Source: Phytopythium helicoides (taxonomy: Eukaryota; Oomycota; Peronosporomycetes; Pythiales; Pythiaceae). Taken from it: a DNA stretch of 64,000 nt. The position numbers and the translations under genes were made by a program. Below, in pieces: positions 53,842 through 64,000 of this stretch. The stretch lies in the NCBI GenBank assembly GCA_024867545.1, contig JANFNE010000003.1, positions 620,001-684,000 on the forward strand, given 5' to 3'. Under the pieces are notes generated by a model. It was not told the origin of the DNA. It saw only the letters and a program-made list of their open reading frames with translations, and searched no databases. The stretch's first letter is position 1. Each line of letters starts with the position of its first letter.

Positions 53842-55139
53842 ATGAAGGTCGTGTCTCCGTCGACGGCTCAACGCGCTCGTTCTCTGCTGCTCTTCGCTGG
53901 TCGCGTCGCCTGTGGCACGTCGCTCGTCGCCTACTTCCTTGGCGCTGGGTTCTGCAAGACGCCGTGGGAGGCGCTGCACCTCGCTGCGTGCGTCTTGGCG
54001 GCGATCGCTCGCACGATCGGAAGCTACATCGCGCGTGGCTGCAAACCACTATTCCCAAGTGGACGCTCCAGTTCGAGGTGCTGCGTGCTGTCATGCGGCT
54101 CTGCTCCGGCTGGAAGGGCCACCGCATCGCCGACGTGAGGCATGCGCGCATCATCCGATGGCAAAGCGAGCTCTTCGGGTCGATGGGCGGCGCGATCTCG
54201 TGCCGCTTCCCGTCCAACGACCGCGCAGTCGTCGAGAGCGTGCGTGTCAACGGACTGGAGCACCTCTGGCTGCACGCGGCAGGCTCGGAGCGCATCGACA
54301 AGCGCCGCAAGCTGGTAGTCCTGTACTTCCACGGCGGTGGCTACGCGGTGCTGAGCCCGCGGATGTACATCTCGTTCTGCAACTCGCTCCGCCGCGCCAT
54401 CAAGCGCGAGCTGGGGCCGGCCGTGGACGCAGACGTCAGCGTGTTCGTCGCCAACTACCGCAAGATCCCGGAGCACAAGTTCCCCATCCCGGCGCAGGAC
54501 GCAGTGGCTATGTATGACTACCTACTCACGCACGAGCAGCTGGACCCGAGTCAGATCATCGTTGCAGGAGACAGCGCCGGCGGTGGGCTCGTCATGTCGA
54601 CGCTGCTTCGCGTCCGCGACCGCTCCACGCTGCCGCTGCCCCTGGCTGCCATCGTGCTGTGTCCGTTTGTTGATCTCACAGGTGACGAGGACGAGGTAGT
54701 CGCAGAGCACTGTGTGCTCTCGGACCGCATCACGCGCGCCAGTCGCGGCTCGCTGCTGCGCGAGTCACCGTCGTCGTGTCTGCTGGACAAGGCGACGTGG
54801 CAGGACGCGTCGGCCGTGCACTGCGACCTCCGCGGCTTGCCGCCCGTGTTTGTGCAGGCCGCGAGTCTGGACTACCTCTTCCAGCACTCGATCCGCCTCG
54901 CCGCCAAGGCCGAGGCCGACGGCGTGACGAACTGGGAGCTGGACGTGCATGAGGGCGTGCCCCACGTGTTCCCCGTGTTCCCGGCGTTCGTGCTGCCGTA
55001 CGCGAGCGTGGGCATCGACCGCATGGCAGCGTTCGCGGCCGCCAAGTTCCGCGCAAGACCCGCCAAGGACGTGGAGGTTAGCTCGGGCATGGACATTGAC
55101 CAGGAGATCCGTCTAGGAACGGCACCAGTGGGGGCGTGA
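53842..55139 (+). CDS. Alpha/beta hydrolase, HSL/arylacetamide deacetylase-like (copy A)
   Basis: Serine esterase or lipase. The start at ATG 53842 gives an N-terminal hydrophobic anchor (ARSLLLFAGRVACGTSLVAY, then LHLAACVLAAIARTIGSYIA) before a one-base frame change near 54040. From TIPKWTLQFEVLRAVMRLC onward the frame is open to the stop. Oxyanion loop LYFHGGGYAVLSP, nucleophile VAGDSAGGGLVMS, acidic residue near VQAASLDYLF, and histidine in EGVPHVFPVFP make a complete triad. Regular spacing with the next two genes marks a tandem family. Substrate unknown. Confidence 0.85.
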
Positions 55140-55453
55140 GGCCACCAAGCCGAGCATTGGAATGAAGGAGACTTCAACGTCATCGTTTGCTTGCCGCTTG
55201 GAATCCAAGCTGGATGGATCACTAAGACGTCAACCTGATGGCCATCACGAGTGGGACGTCGCCAAGCGCGCATATGACGCCTCGCCGTCGGCAGGAGTGG
55301 GATCGCCCCTCGTTCCTCAGCCCTCGGTCGAGTTCCTTGGCGTGAGATCCTGCCGTGAACCTGGCCGCAGCCGTCAAACGCGGCACTTCAATCGGGGAGA
55401 GTCGCGCGTGGCGCTAATCTCCGTCCGACACTTTGCAACCGACCAAGCGACCC
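55140..55453. other. Intergenic between hydrolase copies A and B
   Basis: Promoter and 3' flank; nothing else recognised. Confidence 0.4.
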
Positions 55454-56768
55454 ATGCAGCCCCCGTCAGCCCTCGTGCACGCGCTCGCTCGCCGCGTGTG
55501 GGCCAACCGCGTGCTGCGCGCACTCGTCGTGGTCGCTGCGAGCTCGGGGACGCTCACGACCGCCTCGCTAGTCGTCGCTCTGCGTCGAGCCATGTGCGAC
55601 GGCTACGCAGAGGCGACGCTGCTGCTCGCTCGGCTGGCGCTCGAAGTCGCCAAGACGGTGGCGAGCGCTGCTGGCCGAGGGTTCCGGCCGCTCATGCCGC
55701 ACTGGACGCTGGGCTTTGAGCTCGTGTGCGCCATGATCCGGACGTGCACGCGCCTCCAGGGCGTGAAGATGGTCGAGTACGAGCACGCGCGCACCATCCG
55801 CGCGTACAGCGAGGCGTTCGGGTCGGCTCACGGGCTGGTTCTCGCGCCGAGCGCACCAGCGACGGCTCGAGACGGTCTCCTTCAATGGACTCGAGCACCT
55901 CTGGCTCCGCTCCACGACCAAGTCCCCGCGGAGCGCGCGCATCGTCGTCATGTTTGTGCACGGAGGCGCGTTCGCGATCCTCAGCCCTCGGCTCTACATG
56001 TCGTTTTGCTGCGCCTTCACGCGCGCGATCGAGATCGAGCTTGAGCGGCGAGGGGCTCGGCGTACTGCAGTCGACGCGTTTGTCGCCAACTACCGCAAGG
56101 CCCCCGAGAACCCGTTTCCAGCCCCACCGCAGGACGTCGTGACCATGTACGACTACCTGCTGACGCACGAGAAGCTGGACCCGAGCCGGATCGTGCTGGC
56201 TGGCGACAGCGCCGGTGGGTCTCTGGTCATGTCGACGCTCATCCGCATTCGCAACCGCGCGCTAGAAGACCCGAATGCACCCTCAGGCTCAGCTCCCGCG
56301 CGCGGCGGTGCTCATCTGCCCGGCCGCGGACATGACGAACGAGTGGGAAGAGGAGCACCGCGAGCGCGAGAACCCGTACTGCATCATCTCGCACTCGATG
56401 CTCGGCGCAGGAAGAGCGGCGTACCACCGCTCGGCGCACGACGAGTCGACGTGGCACGACGCGTCCGCCGTGCACAGCGATCTGTCCGGCCTCCCGCCCG
56501 TGATGATCCAGGCGGCCAAGCTCGACCTGCTGGTCGAGCACTCGGAGCGGCTGTTTGAGAAAGCCGACGAGGATGGCGCGACCAGAGACGCCGGGTGGGA
56601 GCTTGACATGCACGAGCACATGCCGCACGTGTTCACCGTGTTTCCGGTCTCGTTGCTGCCGTATGCTGGCGTCGGCATGCAGCACGCAGGCCAAGTTCGT
56701 CGCCAAGAACGTGCTCACGCCCGTGAAGAAGTCGGTGGCAACACCAGGGCGTGAAGCTGTCGCAGCGT
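55454..56768 (+). CDS. Alpha/beta hydrolase, HSL/arylacetamide deacetylase-like (copy B, frame breaks)
   Basis: Related to copies A and C. It starts at the ATG 55454 with a hydrophobic N-terminus and PHWTLGFELVCAMIRTC. Conserved parts continue in three further frames: FNGLEHLWLRSTTK, VVMFVHGGAFAILSPRLYMS (HGGA instead of HGGG), LAGDSAGGSLVMSTL, then RAAVLICPAADMTNEWEEEH and HEHMPHVFTVFP with the catalytic histidine. Breaks lie near 55860, 56280 and 56690. All triad residues are present, so either the sequence has indels or the gene has only recently been lost. The C-terminus resumes as AKFVAKNVLTPVKK and stops at 56768. Confidence 0.75.
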
Positions 56769-57031
56769 GAGCCAGTGGTTTGACAACCTCTACAAGGGCG
56801 TACTTGAAGTGGTCAACTGGTAAATATCCACTCTGCTTCATGCTAGATGACCTTCGATAATGCATACCTTTGCCACAAGTTGACGCTGGATCGCGTGAGG
56901 TGTCGACGACAGCTCGACGGCGCTGGATTCCGACCGCATAGCAGCAGGAAGTTGTGGGCTCAGTGCATTGCTGCGATGTCTCGTTCGAGCACTCGATACC
57001 TCTCACCCAAGCAGTAGATATTCATGGATAG

Positions 57032-58519
57032 ATGGCGCTACTCGCGACGCGAGGGCTGAATCAAGCGACGACGTCTCGACCGAACTGCTGCTTGGCGTCG
57101 CCATCTCCATCTCGATGTGAGGCGGTAGTCGACATGGCTAGACGCTCACTATTCGTTTTGCCAGCTCTCAAGTACCCAGCCATGTTTCGGCGCAGCAAGT
57201 CTCTTTCCGTCGACGACCTAGAGGGCTTCATGCCCTCGCCATCTCTTCCGGTTCTCATTCGACTTGTACCAACGACCCTCGTCACGTTTGCAATCGGTCA
57301 GTACGACGGCGAGTGGAGCTGGCGCTTGCTCTTGCTGCTGGGACTTGCGGTCTCTGTGTTGGTCGCATGGGGCTTCATTGCGATGCAGATCCGAGAGATG
57401 TGCGTCAGCACCACCGAGGCGCTCGAGATCGCCGCCAGGATGGGGTTCTGCATGGCTCGCACGATCTTCCGCTTTTTGTTTATGCGAGGAGGACGACAGC
57501 GATTCCCCAAGTGGACGCTGCGCTTTGAGCTTGCCATCGACGTTCTGCGCTACATGTCCGAGCGCTACGGAGAGCGGATCACCCAGTCCAGCTTTTCGAA
57601 GGCTATGGTCGACCTCACGGAGCGCGGCGGGACAACTGGTGGACAACTTTACCTGTACTTTGCTGGCGGGATCGCCATGGAAAGCGTTGAGTTCAATGGG
57701 CTTGAGCACATCTGGCTCAAGTCGAAGACCAAGAAGGTGGATCTATCCAACCGCCGAGTTGTGCTCTTCTTCCACGGCGGTGGGTTCTCCATGATGGCTC
57801 CGCGTGCCTACATCATGTTCGGCACGGAGCTCATGACTGCCATCCGGAGCTCCCTAGAGCTCCACGGAAACAGCGAGGAGCTCTCGGTTGACTTGCTGCT
57901 TGCCAACTATCGCAAAGCGCCTGATCACCAATTCCCAGCAGGACCCGATGACGCGTTGGCAGCCTACAAGCACTTACTGGAGCACGAGGGTCTAGCTCCT
58001 TCGCAGGTCATCGTTGCGGGTGATAGCGCTGGTGCCTGCCACGCTCTCGCCATGATGCAGCGCGTACGAGACTTCATACCAAGCCTACAGCCCCTAGCAT
58101 GCGCACTACTGTCGCCTTGCATTGAGCTTGATCCTGCGGTTGTGCTCGAGGACCACGAAGCTCCGCACTGCTTCATCGCCAAGGTCGCGGCGCTCGCTAG
58201 CTTCCGCGGCTACACTGGTGGCAAGCGCACATCCCAGTACGAGCCCAGCGACTGCGATCTAGTTGACTTGCCACCGACGTTCGTCCAGGCGGGATCGCTT
58301 GACTGCCTCTTTGGCCACGCATCTCGTCTCATCAACCGAGCACGTCAACAGGGCCACGGCCCGGACAAGTGGGAGTTTGACGTCCACGAGGGTCTGCCTC
58401 ACGACTTCACCATGTTCCCTAGCGTCCTGCTGCCATATGCGAGCGTCGGCATCGCTAGCGCCGCGGATTTCGTGGTACGGTGCTTTTCCACATCAACTAC
58501 TGACCAATCGAGCGAGTAA
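57032..58519 (+). CDS. Alpha/beta hydrolase, HSL/arylacetamide deacetylase-like (copy C)
   Basis: 495 residues, intact. It has two N-terminal hydrophobic spans (LPVLIRLVPTTLVTFAIG, RLLLLLGLAVSVLVAWGFIA), FPKWTLRFELAIDVLRYM, oxyanion loop VVLFFHGGGFSMMAP, nucleophile IVAGDSAGACHAL (alanine after SAG where A and B have G), VQAGSLDCLFGHA for the acid, and HEGLPHDFTMFP for the histidine. The start could also be the in-frame ATG at 57134 or 57182, which lie closer to the conserved part; 57032 is the longest. Together with A and B it forms a three-gene tandem cluster of membrane-anchored esterases with different oxyanion and nucleophile neighbours. Confidence 0.85.
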   Translation: MALLATRGLNQATTSRPNCCLASPSPSRCEAVVDMARRSLFVLPALKYPAMFRRSKSLSVDDLEGFMPSPSLPVLIRLVPTTLVTFAIGQYDGEWSWRLLLLLGLAVSVLVAWGFIAMQIREMCVSTTEALEIAARMGFCMARTIFRFLFMRGGRQRFPKWTLRFELAIDVLRYMSERYGERITQSSFSKAMVDLTERGGTTGGQLYLYFAGGIAMESVEFNGLEHIWLKSKTKKVDLSNRRVVLFFHGGGFSMMAPRAYIMFGTELMTAIRSSLELHGNSEELSVDLLLANYRKAPDHQFPAGPDDALAAYKHLLEHEGLAPSQVIVAGDSAGACHALAMMQRVRDFIPSLQPLACALLSPCIELDPAVVLEDHEAPHCFIAKVAALASFRGYTGGKRTSQYEPSDCDLVDLPPTFVQAGSLDCLFGHASRLINRARQQGHGPDKWEFDVHEGLPHDFTMFPSVLLPYASVGIASAADFVVRCFSTSTTDQSSE

Positions 58520-58642
58520 GATGTTGGCGAGGAGCTCTTGTAGCTGTAATCAGACCGAATGCAGGTCGTCGCGTTGTAGCAACTTCAACTTGGTGTAGAT
58601 CTCATTGCTGTGCTACATCCCAAAGTCTCACTCATAGTTAGC

Positions 58643-59947
58643 TCACGCTACGGTGCCTACTTCTGGAGACGGCGCTGCTCGGCGCGAGCCACCGGCGGCA
58701 GGCAGACTCTGCTCGAACGGCGGGTAGCACACGCCCTCCTCCGTGATGATGCCAGTGAGGTACTTGAACGGTGTCACGTCGAATGCAGGGTTGAACACGG
58801 GGCAGTCCACCGGAGCGACGCGCACACCGCCGACGCACGTGACCTCCTCAGCGCTGCGCTCCTCAATCGGAATGCCACTGCCGTCCAGGAAGTCCAGATC
58901 GATCGTGCTCGTAGGCACGCACGCGAACACGGGCACGTTGTTCTCCTTCGCCACGACTGCGAGCTTGTACGTGCCGATCTTGTTGACCACGTCGCCGTTG
59001 CGCGCCACGCGGTCGGCACCAAAGAGCACTACGTCCACCTTACCCGAGAGCATGAGGTAGCCCGCGGCGTTGTCGGCGATCAGGTGCATCGGCACGCCCT
59101 CACGCATGAGCTCCCAAGCTGAGAGGCGAGCTCCCTGCAAACGCGGACGGGTCTCGTCCACCCACACATGGATACCCTTGCCCTGGCGATGGCACTCGTA
59201 GATGACGCCGATAGCCGTGCCGATGTCGACCGTCGCGAGCGCTCCCGTGTTGCAGTGGTGCAGCACGTTGGCTCCCTGTGGCACCACCTCGGCGCCGAAC
59301 TCGCTCAGACGCTTGTTGATGGCCACGTCCTCCTCCGCCAGCGCCTGCGCCGCCTCAAGCGCGCGAGCAACAAGCACTTGCACAGTCAGTCTACATCACA
59401 CCATCAACAAGTCAGCTTCGGCCACTCGGGTACATTGTCACCAAGGAATGTCACCGCACCCCTCCGCCACGGCCTTGGTGAGCTCCTGCACAATCTGCGC
59501 GGTGGCTGCGTCCATCAAGAGCACGCCAGTCAGTCTACTTGTGAATCTAAGGCTCTGCCACAAAGTCTCGCACCCCAGGTGAGGTTGACGGCCGTGGGGC
59601 GTGCCGCGTCGATGGTCTGCTTGGCTGCCTGCACCGCCTTGAGGAACTCCTCGGCGCTGCTCTACAGCGTCAGAACCCCGCTCCAAGCACCAAAACCGCT
59701 GCAAAATCCCCACCTGTCGCTGCCAGAGGCTCCAAACGCCTGCGCGGCGATCGCGAGACCGAAGGCACCGGCCGCGCCGATGGCCGGCGCGCCACGCACA
59801 GGCCATGTCGGCGATGGCGCGCGTGACGTCGCCCACCGACGCGCAGCGCATCACCACGAGCTCCGCCGGCAGCTTGCGCTGGTCGATGAGCTGCAGCGCG
59901 CCGTCGGTCCATTGCACGGAGCGCATGCGTGTCGAGGAGGTCGCCAT
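58643..59947 (-). CDS. MRI1: Methylthioribose-1-phosphate isomerase, four exons (one indel)
   Basis: Isomerises 5-methylthioribose 1-phosphate to methylthioribulose 1-phosphate in the methionine salvage pathway; fold shared with eIF2B subunits. Exons on the minus strand: 59947-59714, 59659-59574, 59505-59455, 59376-58643; introns of 54, 68 and 78 bp with GT-AG ends. The splice gives RPTAVNLTW joined to [17 protein letters not shown] and [17 protein letters not shown]. Family motifs: [31 protein letters not shown] with the catalytic cysteine, [11 protein letters not shown] and the catalytic aspartate in [19 protein letters not shown]. An extra T near 59803 (ATGGCCTGTGCGTGG, expected GCCGTGCGT) breaks exon 1. 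Divergent from the gene at 60129. Confidence 0.92.
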
Positions 59948-60128
59948 CGCGTGCTACGCCAAGGTGTCCGATTGGTGAATGCGCATGACGTGTGGCTACG
60001 CGCGACGCGTTTGACGGCCGGATTTCCAGCGCGCTGATTGGCCAGTTTGAATTTGGGATCCGAGGGACGTGAAGCGACGCGAGCTCCAGTGGCATCGGAG
60101 ACCGTCGAGGTGGCCGCAGCCCACGAGG

Positions 60129-61090
60129 ATGCAGTGGACGCCGGAGCTCAACACGCTGCTCAACCAGTGCGCGTTCTCGGCCGGCTACGACTTTGCAGCC
60201 ACGTGCGACTCGCTGAGACCTCGAGCCGAGCGACTGCGACTCGACTGGTGCGCACGGATGGATGACGCCCACTTGCAGATGGTGCACTCAGGGTTTTGTG
60301 ATCATGACGCAGCACGGGGCTATCTGCATCGGCGTGCGAGCAGCAATGGATGCTGCTGAACCCTGTGATGGAGGACGATGAGCTCAATGGGCCTGAGGAC
60401 GATCCGGCAGACGAGACCGATCCGTGTGCCTGGATGCTCGAGGGTCTGGCGTCTGAATCGAGCCCAACCAAGCACGGGGTACCCAGTAGCTGTTGGCAGG
60501 AGTCTGCCCGGGAATCGGAGGAGGTTCGCAAAAATGAGTCGACGCAGTGCTCGGCGTGCGAGGGCTTGACGTCGGTGTCGAGTGCTGCCTCGCCCGACGA
60601 TGAAGACGTCACGTGTGTGGAGGGTACGCCACGACTTGAGCTGTCAATATCAGATGCAGAACTTGATCAGCTGCTTCGTGAGCTACCAGCAAGTGATGAT
60701 GATGTACTGCAAGCCGATGGGAAGCGATCCAATGAGAAAAGTGAAATGCAGTGGGTGCTTGCTTTTCTTACAGATCCGGACGCCGCAGCGAATGTCGATG
60801 CAGAAGCCAAGCAGTTCGCTGCCATGGCAAATACCAACGACATCCACGATGACGACAACTACAAAGGGTTCCTCAAGGATATGAATGAAGCCAACTTACT
60901 GAGTTCGTCGCCGAAGAAGGTATCAAGTACGCGAAAGATGGGCACCACTCATGAGACGAACAGGGGAATGAACGGACAGGAAGAGGGTCAATCGGATCCT
61001 ATCGAGGAAGATAGCGAAGATGATAGCGACGACGAAGCGTGGTTCTCCATGCGCGTTGAAATGAAGCAAAGGAGTGAGCGAGGAACCTGA
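60129..61090 (+). CDS. Acidic hypothetical protein, two exons
   Basis: 299 residues. Exon 1 is 60129-60281 ([40 protein letters not shown]), a short segment with the tryptophan spacing of Myb/SANT-like regions. A 62-bp GT-AG intron (60282-60343) is inferred because it joins the two open frames in phase (HLQM to [16 protein letters not shown]). Exon 2 is strongly acidic and disordered ([48 protein letters not shown]) with no domain recognised. It shares a 181-bp divergent promoter with the isomerase gene. Function unknown; an alternative start at 60069 exists. Confidence 0.6.
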
Positions 61091-61221
61091 CTATGCAGCA
61101 ATGGGTATACGCTCGTTTACACAACATGAATACGCAGGATAACAAAAGGCAGATTTTCTCTTTGAGTGTGAGTAAGAGCTATGCTTAGCATTTGCCGCAA
61201 TGTGTATATGCAATGCCTCCT

Positions 61222-62696
61222 CTATGATTGAAACTGAATTCGAGTAGCGATAATACTTCGCTGAGGTTTCATTGGTGAGTTGCTGAGAGGTGCAGTCACT
61301 CGGTCAGCTTTCTCCTCTGAGTGATTCGACCTCTCATTTAGTGTAGTGCTGACACTTGACTCTCCTTGGATCTTGATGATTGAGTCGCATTTACTTGACG
61401 ATGTAAAGGTGGGATCATTGCCACAATGGACTTTTGCTGGTGATCCTTTTTCACTGGATACGCATGAATTGATAGTAGCTCTCCCCGATGTAAGTGTTGC
61501 AGCTCGTATTTTCCCCACAGCTGCAGCTCCTTTTTGCAGGGGCTTTGCAGAGTGTTGCAGCCCTGAAACACTTCCAGTGTTTTTAGTGAGTAATGACTCC
61601 AATGCTGCTGCTGACACTGATGTTGACACTCCAGGTGCAATATCATGTTGCGACGTAGCTGAACTACCACAAAAAGTAGTAGATAGCAGCTTAGTTGTTT
61701 GTTTCGTGATCTTTGAAACTGCCCCGAAGTAGGAAAACTTTTGGCTTTTGATAATCTGGTTGAGCTCGCTAATCAAAAGCTTCTTTTGGAACGTTGACTT
61801 TTCCCACCATCGACACAGATTGGATATCCACCACGAATGAAGATGGAACTGCGATCTCGTCGACTACAGTTGTCCATCTCAAATTCACGGACAGAGCTCG
61901 ATTCACCTTGCGGAGGATGTCATTCTGCTGGAAATTTTTTGAAGGAACGATCAGCTCAAGAATAGTCGCTGTCTTCTTTGGATGCCATCTATGTGCTTCA
62001 CAGAGTTGGTCGATTGCCAAGTACTTGGATGGAGGAGGAACCCCAACACAAAACTTGATCTCACCGTCAATCACGAACGAATCATTCATCGCATCATCGT
62101 AGGAAAGCTCCGCCAGAGTCAACGACTGCAATCCGAACTCCTCTTCAAACGCATCTTCTCCATCGCTTTCGCCTTCATTGCTATCGTCATCGTCGCTAGC
62201 AAGAGATAAGGCGTCTTCGAGCGTGTTGACGCGCTCTCGCTCCTGAATCGAAGTCTAGTAGAGACAAGCGAATCAAGCTCGCTAAGGTCTATGAAATCAT
62301 CTCACCTGACACTAGCGGCGGCACCTTCCATCTTCGCACGGTTTACCACCTCTAGAAAGTACTCGGCAGTCCATCCATGTGAACGCATCAAATCTAGCAT
62401 CTCGGCTTCGGCGCGCGTTGCATAAACCCACCCTGGAGATTCTGGTCGCCCCCTTCGTTGCACGCATCCCACTGAGGCTCCGTCTCGGGTATGGCGGCGC
62501 GGTTGAAATACATCGTCACAGGGCGATGGTCAATGAATCGCAGCTCAACTCCGTCGTGAACATCTGACTGGTCTGGTATTGTGCGCGTTGTCTCGTCTGG
62601 TTTGCGCATGAATGTGCGGCAGACGATTGCAGATCCGACATTCTCCTCACTCCTCACATCCAGATCCGAGTCAGCGAAAGACATACTTCGACGCAT
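61222..62696 (-). CDS. Unrecognised protein, paralogue of the gene at 52.6-53.6 kb (intron and frame breaks)
   Basis: Start at ATG 62696 (MRRSMSFADSDLDVRSEENV). It continues FMRKPDETTRTIPDQSDVHD-GVELRF and, after a frame change near 62440, GWVYATRAEAEMLDLMRSHG, WTAEYFLEVVNRAK. A 56-bp GT-AG intron (62255-62310) is followed by an acidic run (LASDDDDSNEGESDGEDAFE), IDGEIKFCVGVPPPSKYLAI, then a second frame change near 61780 to the serine-rich tail ending at 61222. The VDGV, ATRAE-EM, GWTAEYF and GVPPPS blocks match the protein at 52582-53628. Both are probably oomycete-specific. Confidence 0.6.
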
Positions 62697-64000
62697 TGAG
62701 AGAAGTTGCTACCGCAACCGCTTGGACTTGGAGAGTAAAGGCACGTGTTTGCTATCTTTCAGAGGAAAACGGCAATTGCGAAGCCTCAGCTATGAATACC
62801 GACTTCGTTGTGTTTAGATGCGGCGTCAAGAAATGCAACAATAGCCAACAGACAACACCAACGAGTCGCAGCTACTTCAACTTGCGATCTGCAAGCAATG
62901 AAAAACTGCTGGATGACTTGTGTTGGCTTTAATGAAAGTGGTGGACGAAACTATTCACAGCTGTGGGATTCTTTCTGCGCGCTCAAAACGAGGTATTGTG
63001 CCCGGCACATCTGGGCGTGTAAACGCGAAATTTCATCCGAAGGAAACCGAGCGAAGACATTTCTTCACCGACTGGAACAGAGTTTGAGTGAGGGGTCACA
63101 CCGTCAGCAAACGGAAGGCAGCGGCAGGAACGGATAGCAAGCCCAAATCTAAAGCGGATGATGTTATGAAGTTCTGCCGTACTGTAGTCCCAGGCTCACG
63201 ATTCCGAAGCGAAAGCTTGAGCAAATGTTTGCCGTCGATCATATCCAACGACGACGATCTAGCCACCCTGTTCGATTGGCAAGACAACAGTGTGGACGCG
63301 TTTGTGGCTGAAGCAAACGCCTTGAACCCGGCTGCGAACGCGACCCCACGTATCACGGATAACTCGTGTATGGATGATGCCGTGTACCGGCTCGAGCCAC
63401 CACAGGCGTCAGTGCCTTTTTGGCCACATAATCCTGGCACTTAATAACCAGCAGCAGTATGGCGCTAGTGTGAGGACACTGGTAGCCCTACGGAACGACA
63501 CATTCTTGCCAAATGCCGCACAGCTAGCCCTTCCAGTGATCAACAACGTTGAGCGGTATCTCGTCGTGACAGCTCACCTGAATGACTCGAGATTAGTCAC
63601 CACGCACAACCGAATACTCTCGCGCCAACTCTTCACAACGGATAACCTATGCGTCGGCTCTTCGTCTGATGCGCTCACAGGTTGTCGCCTATCGAGCCCG
63701 CTTTGTGCGAATGGTGCCATCGTAGCATATCTCATTGCGTGAAATAGAGTTATGTAAAAGGGAGCCTCCGATGGAGTTGTGTAAGAAAGTCAGTGTCTGC
63801 CCCAAACTCCTGTCGAATTTCTAATGATACAACGCAGCATCGGCGCGGCAATTTTGCCGCTTTCAAGAGATTATTGATTTATCCATGAAGAAAAACTTCG
63901 CTACAAGGTGGCTTTGAGAAAAGTCCAATTCACGCCGTTTACAACTCTTTCGGCAGCTCCCTAAAGAGTACTCAAAACACCCGAAAAACCTGTCTGCCAT
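62697..64000 (+). other. Coding-like plus-strand region, unrecognised; possible mobile-element remnant
   Basis: Three open stretches follow one another. At 62790-62930, NTDFVVFRCGVKKCNNSQQT then NEKLLDDLCWL has a Cys pair and a layout loosely like the N-terminus of IS1595/Merlin transposases. At 63088-63444, VMKFCRTVVPGSRFRSESLS and LFDWQDNSVDAFVAEANALN look protein-like but match nothing I know, ending VPFWPHNPGT-stop. At 63374-63742, LRNDTFLPNAAQLALPVINN, also unrecognised. It may be one gene with frame breaks extending past 63740, or a transposon relic. After 63745 nothing is seen to the window edge. Confidence 0.3.

Noticed and set aside
1..64000. tRNA, rRNA, riboswitch or CRISPR-like features
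   Set aside because: None recognised by eye. The only repeats are microsatellites, the lyase array and the inverted repeats; CRISPR is not expected in a eukaryote.

Overview
The window reads as nuclear DNA of an oomycete, most like Pythium or a close relative. The evidence is a tandem family of secreted PL3-type pectate lyases, oomycete-style core promoters (a TCATTC initiator fused to a CAATT-type flanking element), FYVE proteins with START-like and GAF regions, an enolase with a mitochondrial-type N-terminus (a stramenopile trait), short introns of about 54-78 bp, and compact GC-rich coding sequence. The species cannot be fixed from sequence alone.

Layout. 0.6-4.1 kb (-): FYVE/GAF lipid-signalling protein, flanked by a diverged inverted repeat. 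6.4-8.6 kb (-): large multi-pass membrane protein. 8.9-10.1 kb (-): SLC35F-type transporter. About 11.5-11.8 kb (-): remnant of an unrecognised gene. 12.05-30.96 kb: pectate lyase array. Three genes point left and four point right, forming a large imperfect palindrome (arms about 7.8 kb, spacer about 0.8 kb) with a decayed retroelement RNase H fragment on the inner end of each arm. 31.9-33.7 kb (+): receptor-like TKL kinase read in three frames. About 33.8-34.0 kb (-): gene remnant. 34.3-34.8 kb: truncated eighth pectate lyase. 35.4-36.8 kb: enolase. 38.6-39.6 kb: double PH-domain protein. 40.2-42.3 kb: ten-exon PRP38 splicing factor. 42.5-43.7 kb: rhodanese/TSTD2-like protein. 43.8-47.1 kb: IQ/WW/protease-like/armadillo-like composite protein. 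47.6-49.3 kb (-): pogo/CENP-B-like transposase-derived gene with two of three catalytic acids replaced. 49.6-52.5 kb: FAN1 nuclease. 52.6-53.6 kb: unrecognised protein with a paralogue at 61.2-62.7 kb (-). 53.8-58.5 kb: three tandem alpha/beta hydrolases. 58.6-59.9 kb (-): methylthioribose-1-phosphate isomerase, divergent from an acidic unknown protein (60.1-61.1 kb). 62.8-63.7 kb: coding-like, unrecognised.

Most housekeeping genes outside the array break by a single-base frame change while the protein on each side stays conserved. Uncorrected indels in a draft assembly are the simplest explanation, so frameshift alone should not be read as pseudogenisation here. The pectate lyase copies are the exception: seven are perfectly open. 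The array is the accessory, probably plant-cell-wall-degrading part of the window; the rest is ordinary housekeeping and signalling.
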